Part shown: piece after piece, positions 17,656 to 25,779 of the stretch
How positions within the stretch are numbered: position 1 is the first letter of the stretch
Layout: every line of letters starts with the position of its first letter
Source: Fidelibacterota bacterium
GTDB taxonomy: Bacteria > Fidelibacterota > UBA8477 > JABMPR01
DNA: 33,224 bases
Direction: 5' to 3'
Assembly: GCA_018650795.1 (NCBI GenBank)
Contig: JABIFG010000209.1
Location: forward strand, 1-33,224
The notes under the pieces: generated by a model
What the model saw: only the letters and a program-made list of their open reading frames with translations
Databases searched by the model: none
What the model was told of the DNA's origin: nothing
Translations under genes and position numbers: made by a program

Positions 17656-18555
17656 GTGCCAGGATTCAGTTCCATCAAGCTCCCCATTTTTCTTCTGATA
17701 GCCCTAATGATAGGCTGTGCAGAACCTGTAGAATCAGACTTACCAACGGGACCACAGATTCCTTCAATTGATAGTGATGCAAACATCAGCATTGTCACCT
17801 GGAATATTGAAAATTTTCCTCAGCAAGGGGCTCGCACCACAGCTAGAGTTGAACTCATCATGGATTCTCTGGATGCTGATATTTACTGCTTGCAGGAGAT
17901 TCAAGATAAGGCTGCTTTGGAGAATATTGTTGATCAACTCGATCAATACTCTGTGATCATCTCTGATGAGACCTCCTTTATGCATCTGGCTATCGTTTAC
18001 AAGCAAGACTCATTCCTACCCATATTCACAGAAAATATATTCGCCAGCGATGATTACAATTTTGCCAGCCGCCCACCCCTTTTAGTCACCTTCCTCTATG
18101 AATATGGCGGTCATGAACAAACACTCAATATCATCGATGTCCATATGAAATGTTGCAATGATGGTGTGGAACGTCGCCATCAGGCCTCGAGTATGCTCAA
18201 TGAGTATCTAAGCAGTAAAATGGCCTGGGGAGATAGCAATTTTGTGATTCCAGGTGATTGGAACGATGATATCTATGACGCCGACAATTCAGGACAATAC
18301 AGCTTTGAAGCATTCCTAAATGATGGTGATAACTTCCGTTTTGCCACAGATAGCCTTGCAGCGACAGGGGCTGCCAGGGATGCATCCTATCCCAGTTATG
18401 GTAGTTTTATAGACAATATTTTAATCAGTCGGTCACTCTTTGATGAAGAGAAACACTCCACCGTTGCCACGATTCGCCTGGATGAGGTCTTTGGTGATTA
18501 CAGTTCAGTCATATCCGACCACCGACCTGTTGTTTGGTCGTTTAAGCCCCAGTAA
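17656..18555 (+). CDS. lipoprotein EEP-family nuclease/phosphodiesterase
   Basis: A 299-residue protein starting at GTG 17656. The N-terminus has a hydrophobic segment followed by MIGC, a plausible lipobox with lipidated C21, so it should be membrane-anchored. The rest is one EEP domain with every catalytic landmark: WNIENFP (N50), LQE (E81), IIDVHMK (D161, H163), GDWND (D201, N203), FIDNILI (D253) and ISDHRPV (D288, H289). It is clearly a paralogue of the EEP half of the preceding gene; both share KCCxxGxERR, NFRFATD and ASYPS segments. EEP enzymes hydrolyse DNA, RNA, sugar or lipid phosphodiesters or phosphoesters; the neighbourhood makes a nuclease the leading guess. It is the last gene of the plus-strand run, 16 nt after the previous stop. 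Confidence 0.8.
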   Translation: MPGFSSIKLPIFLLIALMIGCAEPVESDLPTGPQIPSIDSDANISIVTWNIENFPQQGARTTARVELIMDSLDADIYCLQEIQDKAALENIVDQLDQYSVIISDETSFMHLAIVYKQDSFLPIFTENIFASDDYNFASRPPLLVTFLYEYGGHEQTLNIIDVHMKCCNDGVERRHQASSMLNEYLSSKMAWGDSNFVIPGDWNDDIYDADNSGQYSFEAFLNDGDNFRFATDSLAATGAARDASYPSYGSFIDNILISRSLFDEEKHSTVATIRLDEVFGDYSSVISDHRPVVWSFKPQ

Positions 18556-18642
18556 AATTAAATAATTAGATCGTCTGCTAGCCTGCCCTACCGAAGTTCA
18601 AACGTAGGCTGGAGGTTCTCGGAGGCTAATTAACCTGCTATC

Positions 18643-18711
18643 CTTCGAGTCCGTCCTACGGACTCCCTCAGGAAGACAATCATCATTATTGTCTCACTGA
18701 GGTTCTCGAAG
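18643..18711. repeat. nested inverted-repeat (REP/MITE-like) element between convergent genes
   Basis: Three nested arm pairs close one structure: CTTCGAG (18643-18649) with CTCGAAG (18705-18711); CCTCAG (18666-18671) with CTGAGG (18697-18702); AGACAAT (18674-18680) with ATTGTCT (18688-18694). A side hairpin, GAGTCCG-TCCTA-CGGACTC (18647-18665), shares bases with the outer arm. GAGGTTCTCG occurs both here (18699-18708) and just upstream (18612-18621). It lies in the 247-nt gap between a plus-strand and a minus-strand gene end, which is typical for repetitive extragenic palindromes; it may also work as a bidirectional terminator, though no T-run follows. No coding potential was seen in the gap. 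Confidence 0.7.
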
Positions 18712-18802
18712 TGTGACGTATGCGGGCTAAAAAATCCCCCCCATATCGTGGGTTCTGCTTGGAAACAACTTTTTGGTAATCTACGTATAACACAATATGA
18801 CC

Positions 18803-21800
18803 CTAATCATCAAAATTGGGATGGATGGGAAATTCGATGATAAAATGGGCACCCCCGGTGTCTTTCAAATTGACTGATCCCATGAGCTGATGCTCAGACA
18901 AAATTTTGATTAGATATAAACCGAGAGAATGGATTGAATCCCAGACCACGGGTTTTTGTAGGCCAATCCCATTATCGATGACTTCGAGGCGTAGACAATC
19001 AGGCTCATATTCAGTAAATCGAATGATGATTTGTTTGTCTGGTTTGTCAAGGTCGGGGAAAGCATACTTCAAAGAATTGGTCACCATTTCGTTAATCATT
19101 AATCCACAAGGTACAGCTATATCCACGGGCAAATTGATTTCTGGAATCTGTGTTTTGATCTCAATGGGTACAGCATGCTGCCCAAAGGCTGCGTGAAGAG
19201 TGTCTGTCAGATCCTGGATATATGAGGATATGTCTACATTATCAAATTCAGGTGATCTATAGAGTGCATCATGAACCAGTGCCATTGAGTTGACTCTATT
19301 TTTTATATCATCAAGAGTTTGAAGTGTCTTATCATTTTCCGTCCCCGCTTTTTGCAAGCCCAGCAAACTGGCCACAAGTTGCAGGTTATTTTTTACGCGA
19401 TGATGCACTTCTTTAAGCAGCAAGTCCTTTTCGAGAATTGATTTCTCCAAAAGATTCCGCTGACGAGCAATTTCTGTTACATCCTCCAGAGACACCATGA
19501 CCTGATTCGTCATCCCGACAATATTTTTGAGAGGATAAAGGAGCATATGAACAACCCTGGTGTTCCCATTATCAGTAATGAATTTAACCTCGGGGATTTC
19601 GATGATGTTTCCCTCTACTGCCTTCCTGAAACTTTTGCCCAGGGATAACTGGTTTGCCTGTTTATCCTCCTCCACATGATAATCCCTAATAATATCCTCG
19701 GGACTATCAGCCCCCCAAAGTTTTACCCAGCCTGAATTAAGATGAGTAATATTACCTTCAGAGTTGTGAATGGCCATTGGAATGGGGGATTGAGAAATTA
19801 CTGCATGGAAATAATTGGCTCTTTCACTGGCTTTTACGTGGGCCTTGCGACGAGATTCTATTTGGGCATTGAGCTGGATGTTGTGCATTTCAAGCTCCTT
19901 ACCTCGATTTACCAGAAAATTTGTACGGAAACGATAACTTATGAAGCCAATCAGGATGACTAGTAAAACACTGCTGGAAATAAACCACCATGTTTCATAG
20001 AACTCTGGGTGCATTATAATTTTAAGAGAGGGTCCATTATTATTCCAGACCTGATCATTATTGCTGCCCTTGAGATGGAAATTGTATTTTCCAGGTGGCA
20101 GATTTGTAAAAGTAACACTACGTTGATGACCCAACTGTCGCCACTGTTTGTCAAAACCTTCCATGTAATAGGCGTAGCTGTTGCTACGCGGATGGTAATA
20201 ATCCAGACTGGCAAAGCTCAAGCTAAAGAACAGATCATCCGGGTACAATTCCAGTACTGGGGTGGTCGTGATCGACTTCTCTAAGATGACTCGATCTTTA
20301 ATTTGTTGTTGGATACCGACGGGAACATTCATGATCGATAAACCTGTGAATTTTACAGGCGGGATACTGCGGTTATCCTTAATTTGATCAGGGTGAAAGT
20401 ACGTGATACCTTTTACTCCGCCAAAATATATCCAACCATTGTCCAGCTGACAGCCAGCAGGATTGAACTCTTTGCTGAGAACTCCGTCTGAAATACCATA
20501 AGCTTTGATTATTCTCTTTTTGGGATGGTACTTGGCTAAACCGGAATTGGTACTCATCCAAAGAGCACCATGATCATCCTGAAAGATGGCGTAGATAGCA
20601 CTACTCGGTAATCCATCTTCTGTAGAAAAATTCTGAAAAGAACCATTGCGGGGGTCAAAACGACTTAACCCACCACCATATGTTCCCAGCCAGATATAGC
20701 CATCTCCATCCTCATAGAAACACATCACATCATTATTGGCTAAAGCCAGGGGGTCTCCTGGAGAGGCTTTAAATTGTTTCAGAGTCATCGTTTTGCGATC
20801 GAATCCGATCAAACCTTCATTCTCAGCTCCGATCCAGATGGTTCCACGCGAATCTTCAAACATGACATAGAATGATATATTACCGAGATTTATATCACCG
20901 ATGGAAGGGGTTCGAAAGACCTCAAATTCGAGTTTGGATGGGTTGAGGCGGAAGAGTCCTTCATCCCAACTCCCCAGCCAGATGGACCCTTCTTTGTCCT
21001 CAAACATGGTAAGCAAATACTGGCTTTGCAATCCTTTTGGGTCATCAAGGTCAGCTTTGATGTGGATAAATGTATCAGAATCACTTCTCAGCAAATCGAG
21101 ATTGGTGCTGGCAGAAATAACCCAGAGATTGTCATTTTGATCCACAATAATATCCTGAAGACCATCATCACTGAGACTTCCAGGATCATTCGGATTATGC
21201 TGATATTTTTTAAAGGCTTTAGTCTCCGGATTGAAATAGGTTAGACCTGATGTCCAGGTAGCTATCCAGAGGTTGCCCTTACTGTCATTGACGATTTTTA
21301 GTATGCGATTGTCATGCAATCCATCAGAGTCCAGAGGATCATAACTCAGGCTGTGAAATTTTTTACGATGGGGCATATATTTGCCGACACCACCACCTGC
21401 GGTTCCAACCCAGACAATATCACCATCATTGTAGAATGATCGAATTGCATCATCGTTCAAGGCAGTATCATCATATACTTTCTTACCAATAGTCTCCAGC
21501 AGGTTTCCCTCTAGATCTAAAATCAAGATACCTTGCGATTCAGTGCCAACCCACAGACGATCATTGCCAATCTGAACCATGCGACTCACACCGGTTTCCA
21601 GATAATCAGGATTGATCGTTGATTTATATCCGTGATGAGTAAAGCTGTCGGTTTCAGGATCATAGCTATCCAGGCCACCCCAATTCGTACCAACCCAGAT
21701 CCGATAATGTTCACCATCAAAAGTTTCGTAAACAGAATTAACATTATCGTCAAAAAGCGAGGATGGTTCATCTTTGTCATAACGATAGGTTCTAAGAGCG

Positions 21801-22426
21801 TAGGTTTTCAAATTCAAGACACTCAACCCATTCAGGGTTGATATCCAGAGTTGGTGTTCATGGTCCTCAAAAAGACCATAAACAACCTGATCTGCCAGTG
21901 TACCCTCATTTGAAATGAGGTTTTTTACAGGGACAGAGATTCCTGTATTGGGGTTTAATCGAAAAAGACCACCACCTGAGGTCCCAATCCACAGATAGCC
22001 CTCATGATCCTCTTGCAATCCCCAGATCGAACCATCACCCAGAGAGAGGCTATCCAGAGGGTCATGGGGATAGTGGATAAATGATTCTGTCTCATCAACA
22101 TACTTATTTAAACCCGAAACATAGGTGCCAATCCATAGATTTCCCTGACTATCCAGGAGACTTGAATAAATTGAATTTGAGTTGATGGTAGAGGAATCCA
22201 TGGGATTGTGGCGAAACTGTTTGAACGTGACCCCATCATAGCGGTTCAACCCATCTTCAGTACCAAACCACATAAAGCCATTCTTATCTTTGGTAATTGT
22301 CATGACGCTATTTTGAGAAAGTCCATGGTTGATATCGATGGTTTCAAATTGATAGGAATGGTGATATCCTAGAGCAAAACCAGTCAAGAAAATAGTAACA
22401 ATCGCTATACGTATTAAGATGTTCAT
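18803..22426 (-). CDS. two-component propeller sensor histidine kinase (HisKA_2 type)
   Basis: A 1207-residue membrane sensor kinase. The start is ATG at 22424-22426, chosen because a signal/anchor segment (MNILIRIAIV to ALG) begins there behind AGGAAAG; an open 34-codon extension has no such support. Residues about 25-690 are about fourteen two-component-regulator propeller repeats (GLSQNSV, FMWFGTEDGLNRYDG, LWIGT repeated). A Y_Y_Y beta-sandwich follows at 730-805 (YAYYMEGFD, LPPGKYNFHLKG), then one transmembrane helix (813-833), a PAS domain (868-985), a HisKA_2 dimerisation domain with EVHHRVKNNLQ (phospho-acceptor probably H1009) and a HATPase with NEMVTNSLKYAF (N1117) and DNGIGL (D1151). 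No receiver or DNA-binding domain is attached, unlike the hybrid systems common in Bacteroidota, so the response regulator must be elsewhere. The propeller ligand is unknown. Confidence 0.9.
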   Translation of the reverse strand: MNILIRIAIVTIFLTGFALGYHHSYQFETIDINHGLSQNSVMTITKDKNGFMWFGTEDGLNRYDGVTFKQFRHNPMDSSTINSNSIYSSLLDSQGNLWIGTYVSGLNKYVDETESFIHYPHDPLDSLSLGDGSIWGLQEDHEGYLWIGTSGGGLFRLNPNTGISVPVKNLISNEGTLADQVVYGLFEDHEHQLWISTLNGLSVLNLKTYALRTYRYDKDEPSSLFDDNVNSVYETFDGEHYRIWVGTNWGGLDSYDPETDSFTHHGYKSTINPDYLETGVSRMVQIGNDRLWVGTESQGILILDLEGNLLETIGKKVYDDTALNDDAIRSFYNDGDIVWVGTAGGGVGKYMPHRKKFHSLSYDPLDSDGLHDNRILKIVNDSKGNLWIATWTSGLTYFNPETKAFKKYQHNPNDPGSLSDDGLQDIIVDQNDNLWVISASTNLDLLRSDSDTFIHIKADLDDPKGLQSQYLLTMFEDKEGSIWLGSWDEGLFRLNPSKLEFEVFRTPSIGDINLGNISFYVMFEDSRGTIWIGAENEGLIGFDRKTMTLKQFKASPGDPLALANNDVMCFYEDGDGYIWLGTYGGGLSRFDPRNGSFQNFSTEDGLPSSAIYAIFQDDHGALWMSTNSGLAKYHPKKRIIKAYGISDGVLSKEFNPAGCQLDNGWIYFGGVKGITYFHPDQIKDNRSIPPVKFTGLSIMNVPVGIQQQIKDRVILEKSITTTPVLELYPDDLFFSLSFASLDYYHPRSNSYAYYMEGFDKQWRQLGHQRSVTFTNLPPGKYNFHLKGSNNDQVWNNNGPSLKIIMHPEFYETWWFISSSVLLVILIGFISYRFRTNFLVNRGKELEMHNIQLNAQIESRRKAHVKASERANYFHAVISQSPIPMAIHNSEGNITHLNSGWVKLWGADSPEDIIRDYHVEEDKQANQLSLGKSFRKAVEGNIIEIPEVKFITDNGNTRVVHMLLYPLKNIVGMTNQVMVSLEDVTEIARQRNLLEKSILEKDLLLKEVHHRVKNNLQLVASLLGLQKAGTENDKTLQTLDDIKNRVNSMALVHDALYRSPEFDNVDISSYIQDLTDTLHAAFGQHAVPIEIKTQIPEINLPVDIAVPCGLMINEMVTNSLKYAFPDLDKPDKQIIIRFTEYEPDCLRLEVIDNGIGLQKPVVWDSIHSLGLYLIKILSEHQLMGSVNLKDTGGAHFIIEFPIHPNFDD

Positions 22427-22515
22427 AAGTTCTTTCCTGAAGATTCCTTCTTTGGAAATGTTTAAAATAAATTCTAACAAAGGATCAAATGTCTGATAGT
22501 AATGAATAGTTAGGA

Positions 22516-22543
22516 AATATAGTGCCAATTTAAGGTGCTACAA
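22516..22543 (-). promoter_or_regulatory. possible sigma-70-type promoter for the propeller kinase
   Basis: On the minus strand, TTGTAG (22538-22543), a 16-bp spacer and TATATT (22516-22521). Transcription would start near 22509, leaving a leader of about 83 nt before the kinase ATG. It would separate the kinase from the upstream rnc transcript. The -35 box is only a moderate match. Confidence 0.4.
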
Positions 22544-22651
22544 GGGGGAGATATGGCAATTGGATTAATGACCACTGGAAATTACAGAGCAATTTAAGGG
22601 AAATACGATTTTAGCGGGTGAAAAGGTTGGGGAGTTGGAAAAAGTCTGATA

Positions 22652-23416
22652 TTAATGTTTTTCGGAAAAAAAGACGTCCCAGTTTTTAAGTGTGTCTTCA
22701 GAAGCGTGTTGACTGGCTTCCTTTTTATTGCGCCCTTCGCCAAAACCAACCACGGTGCCATCAATTGAAACTTGTATCATGTAAAACGGGTCATGGTCTG
22801 GACCCGTAGTTTTGGTTACCTCGAAAGTGGGGTTACCCATTTTAAGACGCTGACATTTTTCGGCGAGCTGTCCCTTGTAATTAAAGGACTGCAATTCAGC
22901 TGCATAATCGGCTTTTTCGGCGATAACGTGTTTTTTTACCCAGCGAGCCGCCGGCTCGTAACCGCCATCCATATAAATGGCTGCGATAAGAGATTCGATA
23001 ACATCTGCCATAATGGAATCATTATCGCGCTGTCCTCCCCGACGACTTGAGTCACTGAGGAGAATCCATTTCCCCAGATCAAGGCGATTTGCACATTCCG
23101 AGAGGTAATTGCCGTTTACCAAAATGGTTCGATACTTTGTAAGAGTTCCCTCATTCAGATGCAAGTGGGTTTTAAAGAGATAATCTGATACGACCAACTG
23201 TAGTACGGCATCTCCTAGAAACTCAAGACGCTCATAGGAGTAGCGAATATTGTTCTCGCTGGCAAATGAACTGTGGGTTAACGCTCGTTCTAGCAAATGT
23301 GGTTCGGAAAAAGCATAGCCTAAAGCTTTTTCTAATGTAGAGAGATTCTTGGCAAAGTGATCAGAGATCACTGGCTTCAAATCTTTCTTCCTGAAGAGTT
23401 TCCCCAAAATCCTCAT
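22652..23416 (-). CDS. rnc: ribonuclease III
   Basis: A 254-residue double-strand-specific endoribonuclease used in rRNA and mRNA processing. The catalytic domain has the family signature YERLEFLGDAVLQ (E62, E65, D69) and the second acidic pair ADVIES (D138, E141), all consistent with the Mg-binding residues of bacterial RNase III. A C-terminal double-stranded-RNA-binding domain follows (about 177-250; FNYKGQLAE, GFGEGRNKKEASQHASE). I start it at ATG 23414-23416 (MRILGKLF), which leaves a 10-nt gap from the fabF stop; an in-frame upstream extension would run into fabF without family similarity. An rnc placed directly after acpP-fabF is common in bacteria. It is probably the last gene of the fatty-acid operon. 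Confidence 0.95.
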   Translation of the reverse strand: MRILGKLFRKKDLKPVISDHFAKNLSTLEKALGYAFSEPHLLERALTHSSFASENNIRYSYERLEFLGDAVLQLVVSDYLFKTHLHLNEGTLTKYRTILVNGNYLSECANRLDLGKWILLSDSSRRGGQRDNDSIMADVIESLIAAIYMDGGYEPAARWVKKHVIAEKADYAAELQSFNYKGQLAEKCQRLKMGNPTFEVTKTTGPDHDPFYMIQVSIDGTVVGFGEGRNKKEASQHASEDTLKNWDVFFSEKH

Positions 23417-23426
23417 AAGCGTAAAA

Positions 23427-24668
23427 TCAGGCCTTATATTCCTTAACTGCCAGCACGGCATTGTGACCACCAAAACCAAAGGAATTGCTTATACCTGCTC
23501 TAACCTCCCGCTGAACAGATACACCAGGTGTATAGTTCAAATCACATTCATCACAAGGGTTCTCATGATGAATGGTAGGAGCAATTGTATTGGTCATGAC
23601 TGTTTTTACAAGCGCAGCCAGTTCAATTCCACCCGAAGCACCGAGCAAGTGACCCGTCATCGATTTTGTAGAGCTCACTGAAAGTTTATAGGCATGCTCA
23701 CCAAATACATTTTTAATGGCAATGGACTCGTTTTTATCATTGGCTGGTGTTGAAGTACCATGGGCATTGATGTAATCAATATCTGTAGGCTGTAGATCTG
23801 CATCGGTCAGTGCCATGTTCATTGCTCGATTTGCACCTTCACCACCTGCAGCAGGACTGGTGATATGATAGGCATCTGCTGTCATTCCAAAGCCAGAAAG
23901 TTCTGCTAGTATGTTGGCACCACGCGCCTCGGCATGTTCAAGACTCTCGAGAACAAAAACCCCAGCTCCCTCACCCATGACAAAGCCATCGCGAGCCTTA
24001 TCAAAAGGTCGACTGGCAGAATCTGGATCAGGATTGAAGGTGAGTGCCTTCATATTGGCGAATCCAGCAAAACCCATTTTTGTGAGAGCTGCATCTGCTC
24101 CACCACAAACCATTACATCGGCATCCCCATATCGAATAGCACGCATGCCAAGCCCAATAGCGTGAGCAGCAGTGGCACAAGCTGAGTTCACAGAGAAGTT
24201 AGGACCTTTGAGCCCCCAAATAATTGAAACATAGCCTGCAGCAATATCTGGAATCATCATGGGAATAAAGAAGGGACTGACACGTCGATGTCCGCGTTTA
24301 ATCAGCATGGCATGTTGTTCTTCAAAGGTATAAAGACCACCGACTCCACTTCCAATGATGACACCCATGCGAGAGGGGTCTTCATTTGATGTATCCAGAC
24401 CACTTTGCTCGATGGCTGTTTTAGCAGAGTGGACAGAGTACCTTGTAAAAGGATCCATGCGACGTGCTTCCTTAAAATCAACTACATCGTCAATATGAAG
24501 ATCATCCTTTACAGTGGCTGCTACCGTTGCATTGTAGCCTTCTTCAACTAACCAATCTTGGGTGGTTACGCCATTGGTGCCGGCGACCAGATTGTTCCAA
24601 AATTTATCAATTTCATTCCCCAGCGGTGAGACAACCCCCATCCCGGTGATAACAACACGCTTTTTCAT
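23427..24668 (-). CDS. fabF: beta-ketoacyl-ACP synthase II
   Basis: A 413-residue condensing enzyme that elongates acyl-ACP with malonyl-ACP in type II fatty-acid synthesis in the cytoplasm. The Cys-His-His triad is visible: C164 in VNSACATA, H303 in INAHGTST and H340 in SMTGHLLGASG. The length is the family norm. Having two histidines rather than His-Asn separates it from the FabH-type enzyme also present here. The ATG at 24666-24668 is preceded by AAGGGAG. A terminator-like hairpin lies in the 100-nt gap from acpP, so fabF expression may be lower than acpP. The next gene, rnc, starts 10 nt after its stop. Confidence 0.97.
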   Translation of the reverse strand: MKKRVVITGMGVVSPLGNEIDKFWNNLVAGTNGVTTQDWLVEEGYNATVAATVKDDLHIDDVVDFKEARRMDPFTRYSVHSAKTAIEQSGLDTSNEDPSRMGVIIGSGVGGLYTFEEQHAMLIKRGHRRVSPFFIPMMIPDIAAGYVSIIWGLKGPNFSVNSACATAAHAIGLGMRAIRYGDADVMVCGGADAALTKMGFAGFANMKALTFNPDPDSASRPFDKARDGFVMGEGAGVFVLESLEHAEARGANILAELSGFGMTADAYHITSPAAGGEGANRAMNMALTDADLQPTDIDYINAHGTSTPANDKNESIAIKNVFGEHAYKLSVSSTKSMTGHLLGASGGIELAALVKTVMTNTIAPTIHHENPCDECDLNYTPGVSVQREVRAGISNSFGFGGHNAVLAVKEYKA

Positions 24669-24680
24669 GCGACTCCCTTA

Positions 24681-24744
24681 TAAAAAAACTGGGTTCACCG
24701 TAAAGCCAGGATTCAACCCCAGACCCATCAGTGAACCCAGTTTT
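24681..24744 (-). terminator. terminator-like hairpin between acpP and fabF
   Basis: Read on the minus strand, a perfect 14-bp stem (arms AAAACTGGGTTCAC at 24685-24698 and GTGAACCCAGTTTT at 24731-24744, plus-strand coordinates) encloses a 32-nt loop and is followed by an uninterrupted T-run (24682-24688), then the fabF ribosome site. It is placed to end or attenuate transcription after acpP, leaving part of the transcripts to continue into fabF and rnc. The long loop weakens a simple terminator reading, so an RNA-processing hairpin is possible too. Confidence 0.7.
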
Positions 24745-24768
24745 ATTTCAGAATGTTTTGACTAAAGC

Positions 24769-25002
24769 TTATCCAAGCTTACTGTCAACGTACTGAACGG
24801 CCTTCCCAACAGTTGTGATGGTTTCAGCATCTTCATCGGGAATTTCAATATCGAAGACTTCTTCAAACTGCATAATGAGTTCAACAGTATCAAGTGAGTC
24901 GGCCCCAAGATCATCAATAAATGAAGCATCTTCGGTAATCTTTGCAGCATCAACACCTAATTTTTCGACAATAACATCACGTACTTTTTCAAAGGTTGAC
25001 AT
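24769..25002 (-). CDS. acpP: acyl carrier protein
   Basis: A 77-residue acidic carrier protein that holds growing acyl chains on a 4'-phosphopantetheine arm. The attachment site is S36 in [13 protein letters not shown], the classic DSL motif at the start of helix II. The length and acidic composition are typical of AcpP. It has one of the strongest ribosome-binding sites in the window (AGGAGGAAAG, about six bases before ATG), matching the need for abundant product. It lies 27 nt downstream of fabG and is followed by a terminator-like hairpin, which together would favour high ACP output relative to fabF. Confidence 0.98.
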   Translation of the reverse strand: MSTFEKVRDVIVEKLGVDAAKITEDASFIDDLGADSLDTVELIMQFEEVFDIEIPDEDAETITTVGKAVQYVDSKLG

Positions 25003-25029
25003 ATTATTCTTTCCTCCTAACGTTCTATT

Positions 25030-25779
25030 CTATCCTTGCATGACCAGGCCGCCATCAACATTGAAGACCTGACCTGTGATATAACCAGCCTGTTCAGAAC
25101 CCAGAAAAGCTACCAGATTGGCAACATCCTGTGGTTCTCCAATACGACCCAGAGGGATCTGTGCAAACAGTTTTTCCTTCGCGTCATCTGTGATCGCGTC
25201 GGTCATATCGGTGGCAATATAACCAGGTGCAACAGCATTCACAGTGATTCCTCTTGAGCCTACTTCCTTTGACAGAGACTTCGTAAACCCAATAATACCA
25301 GCCTTTGAAGCAGCATAATTAGATTGTCCGGCATTGCCCATCTGTCCTACCACGGAAGTAATATTTATAATGCGACCCCCTCGCAATTTCAAAAAATTTC
25401 TTAGCAAAGCCTGAGACATATTGAACACACTTTTGAGATTGATATTCATGATATCATCCCATTGATTTTCTTTCATGCGCATGATGAGATTGTCTTGTGT
25501 GATTCCAGCATTGTTTACCAGGACATCCACCTGGCCAAAGGTTTCAAGGGCTGTGGCCGCCAGTGCTTTACAATTTTCCATTGATGAGACATCAGCAGCA
25601 ACACCAAGACAGGTATAGCCCTGTGCCTCAAATTCTTGCTGGACTCTCTGACAATCCTCAGCTTTGCGGCTGCTGACAACCACCTTTGCACCAAGTCCTG
25701 CCAGTGAAAGGGCTATCTGGTAGCCAATACCTCTGGTAGATCCTGTGACGATGACAACTTTTCCTTGATAATCAATCAT
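25030..25779 (-). CDS. fabG: 3-oxoacyl-ACP reductase
   Basis: A 249-residue short-chain dehydrogenase/reductase that reduces beta-ketoacyl-ACP with NADPH in fatty-acid elongation. The Rossmann motif TGSTRGIG (12-19), the NNAG motif (89-92) and the catalytic S142, Y155, K159 (YAASK) are all present, and the C-terminus YITGQVFNVDGGLVMQG is family-typical. The ATG overlaps the fabD stop by four bases (ATGA), indicating coupled translation, and GGAGG lies just upstream. Operon position between fabD and acpP supports the FabG assignment over other short-chain dehydrogenases. Confidence 0.97.
   Translation of the reverse strand: MIDYQGKVVIVTGSTRGIGYQIALSLAGLGAKVVVSSRKAEDCQRVQQEFEAQGYTCLGVAADVSSMENCKALAATALETFGQVDVLVNNAGITQDNLIMRMKENQWDDIMNINLKSVFNMSQALLRNFLKLRGGRIINITSVVGQMGNAGQSNYAASKAGIIGFTKSLSKEVGSRGITVNAVAPGYIATDMTDAITDDAKEKLFAQIPLGRIGEPQDVANLVAFLGSEQAGYITGQVFNVDGGLVMQG

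Noticed and set aside
22427-22528. In-frame 34-codon extension of the propeller kinase
   Set aside because: ATG 22424-22426 has AGGAAAG upstream and starts a proper membrane signal; the extension would also overlap the putative promoter.
22512-22529. Sigma-54-like TGGCAC on the minus strand before the kinase
   Set aside because: The -24 half matches, but the -12 half reads TTCC instead of TTGC, losing the essential GC; no sigma-54 activator is near.
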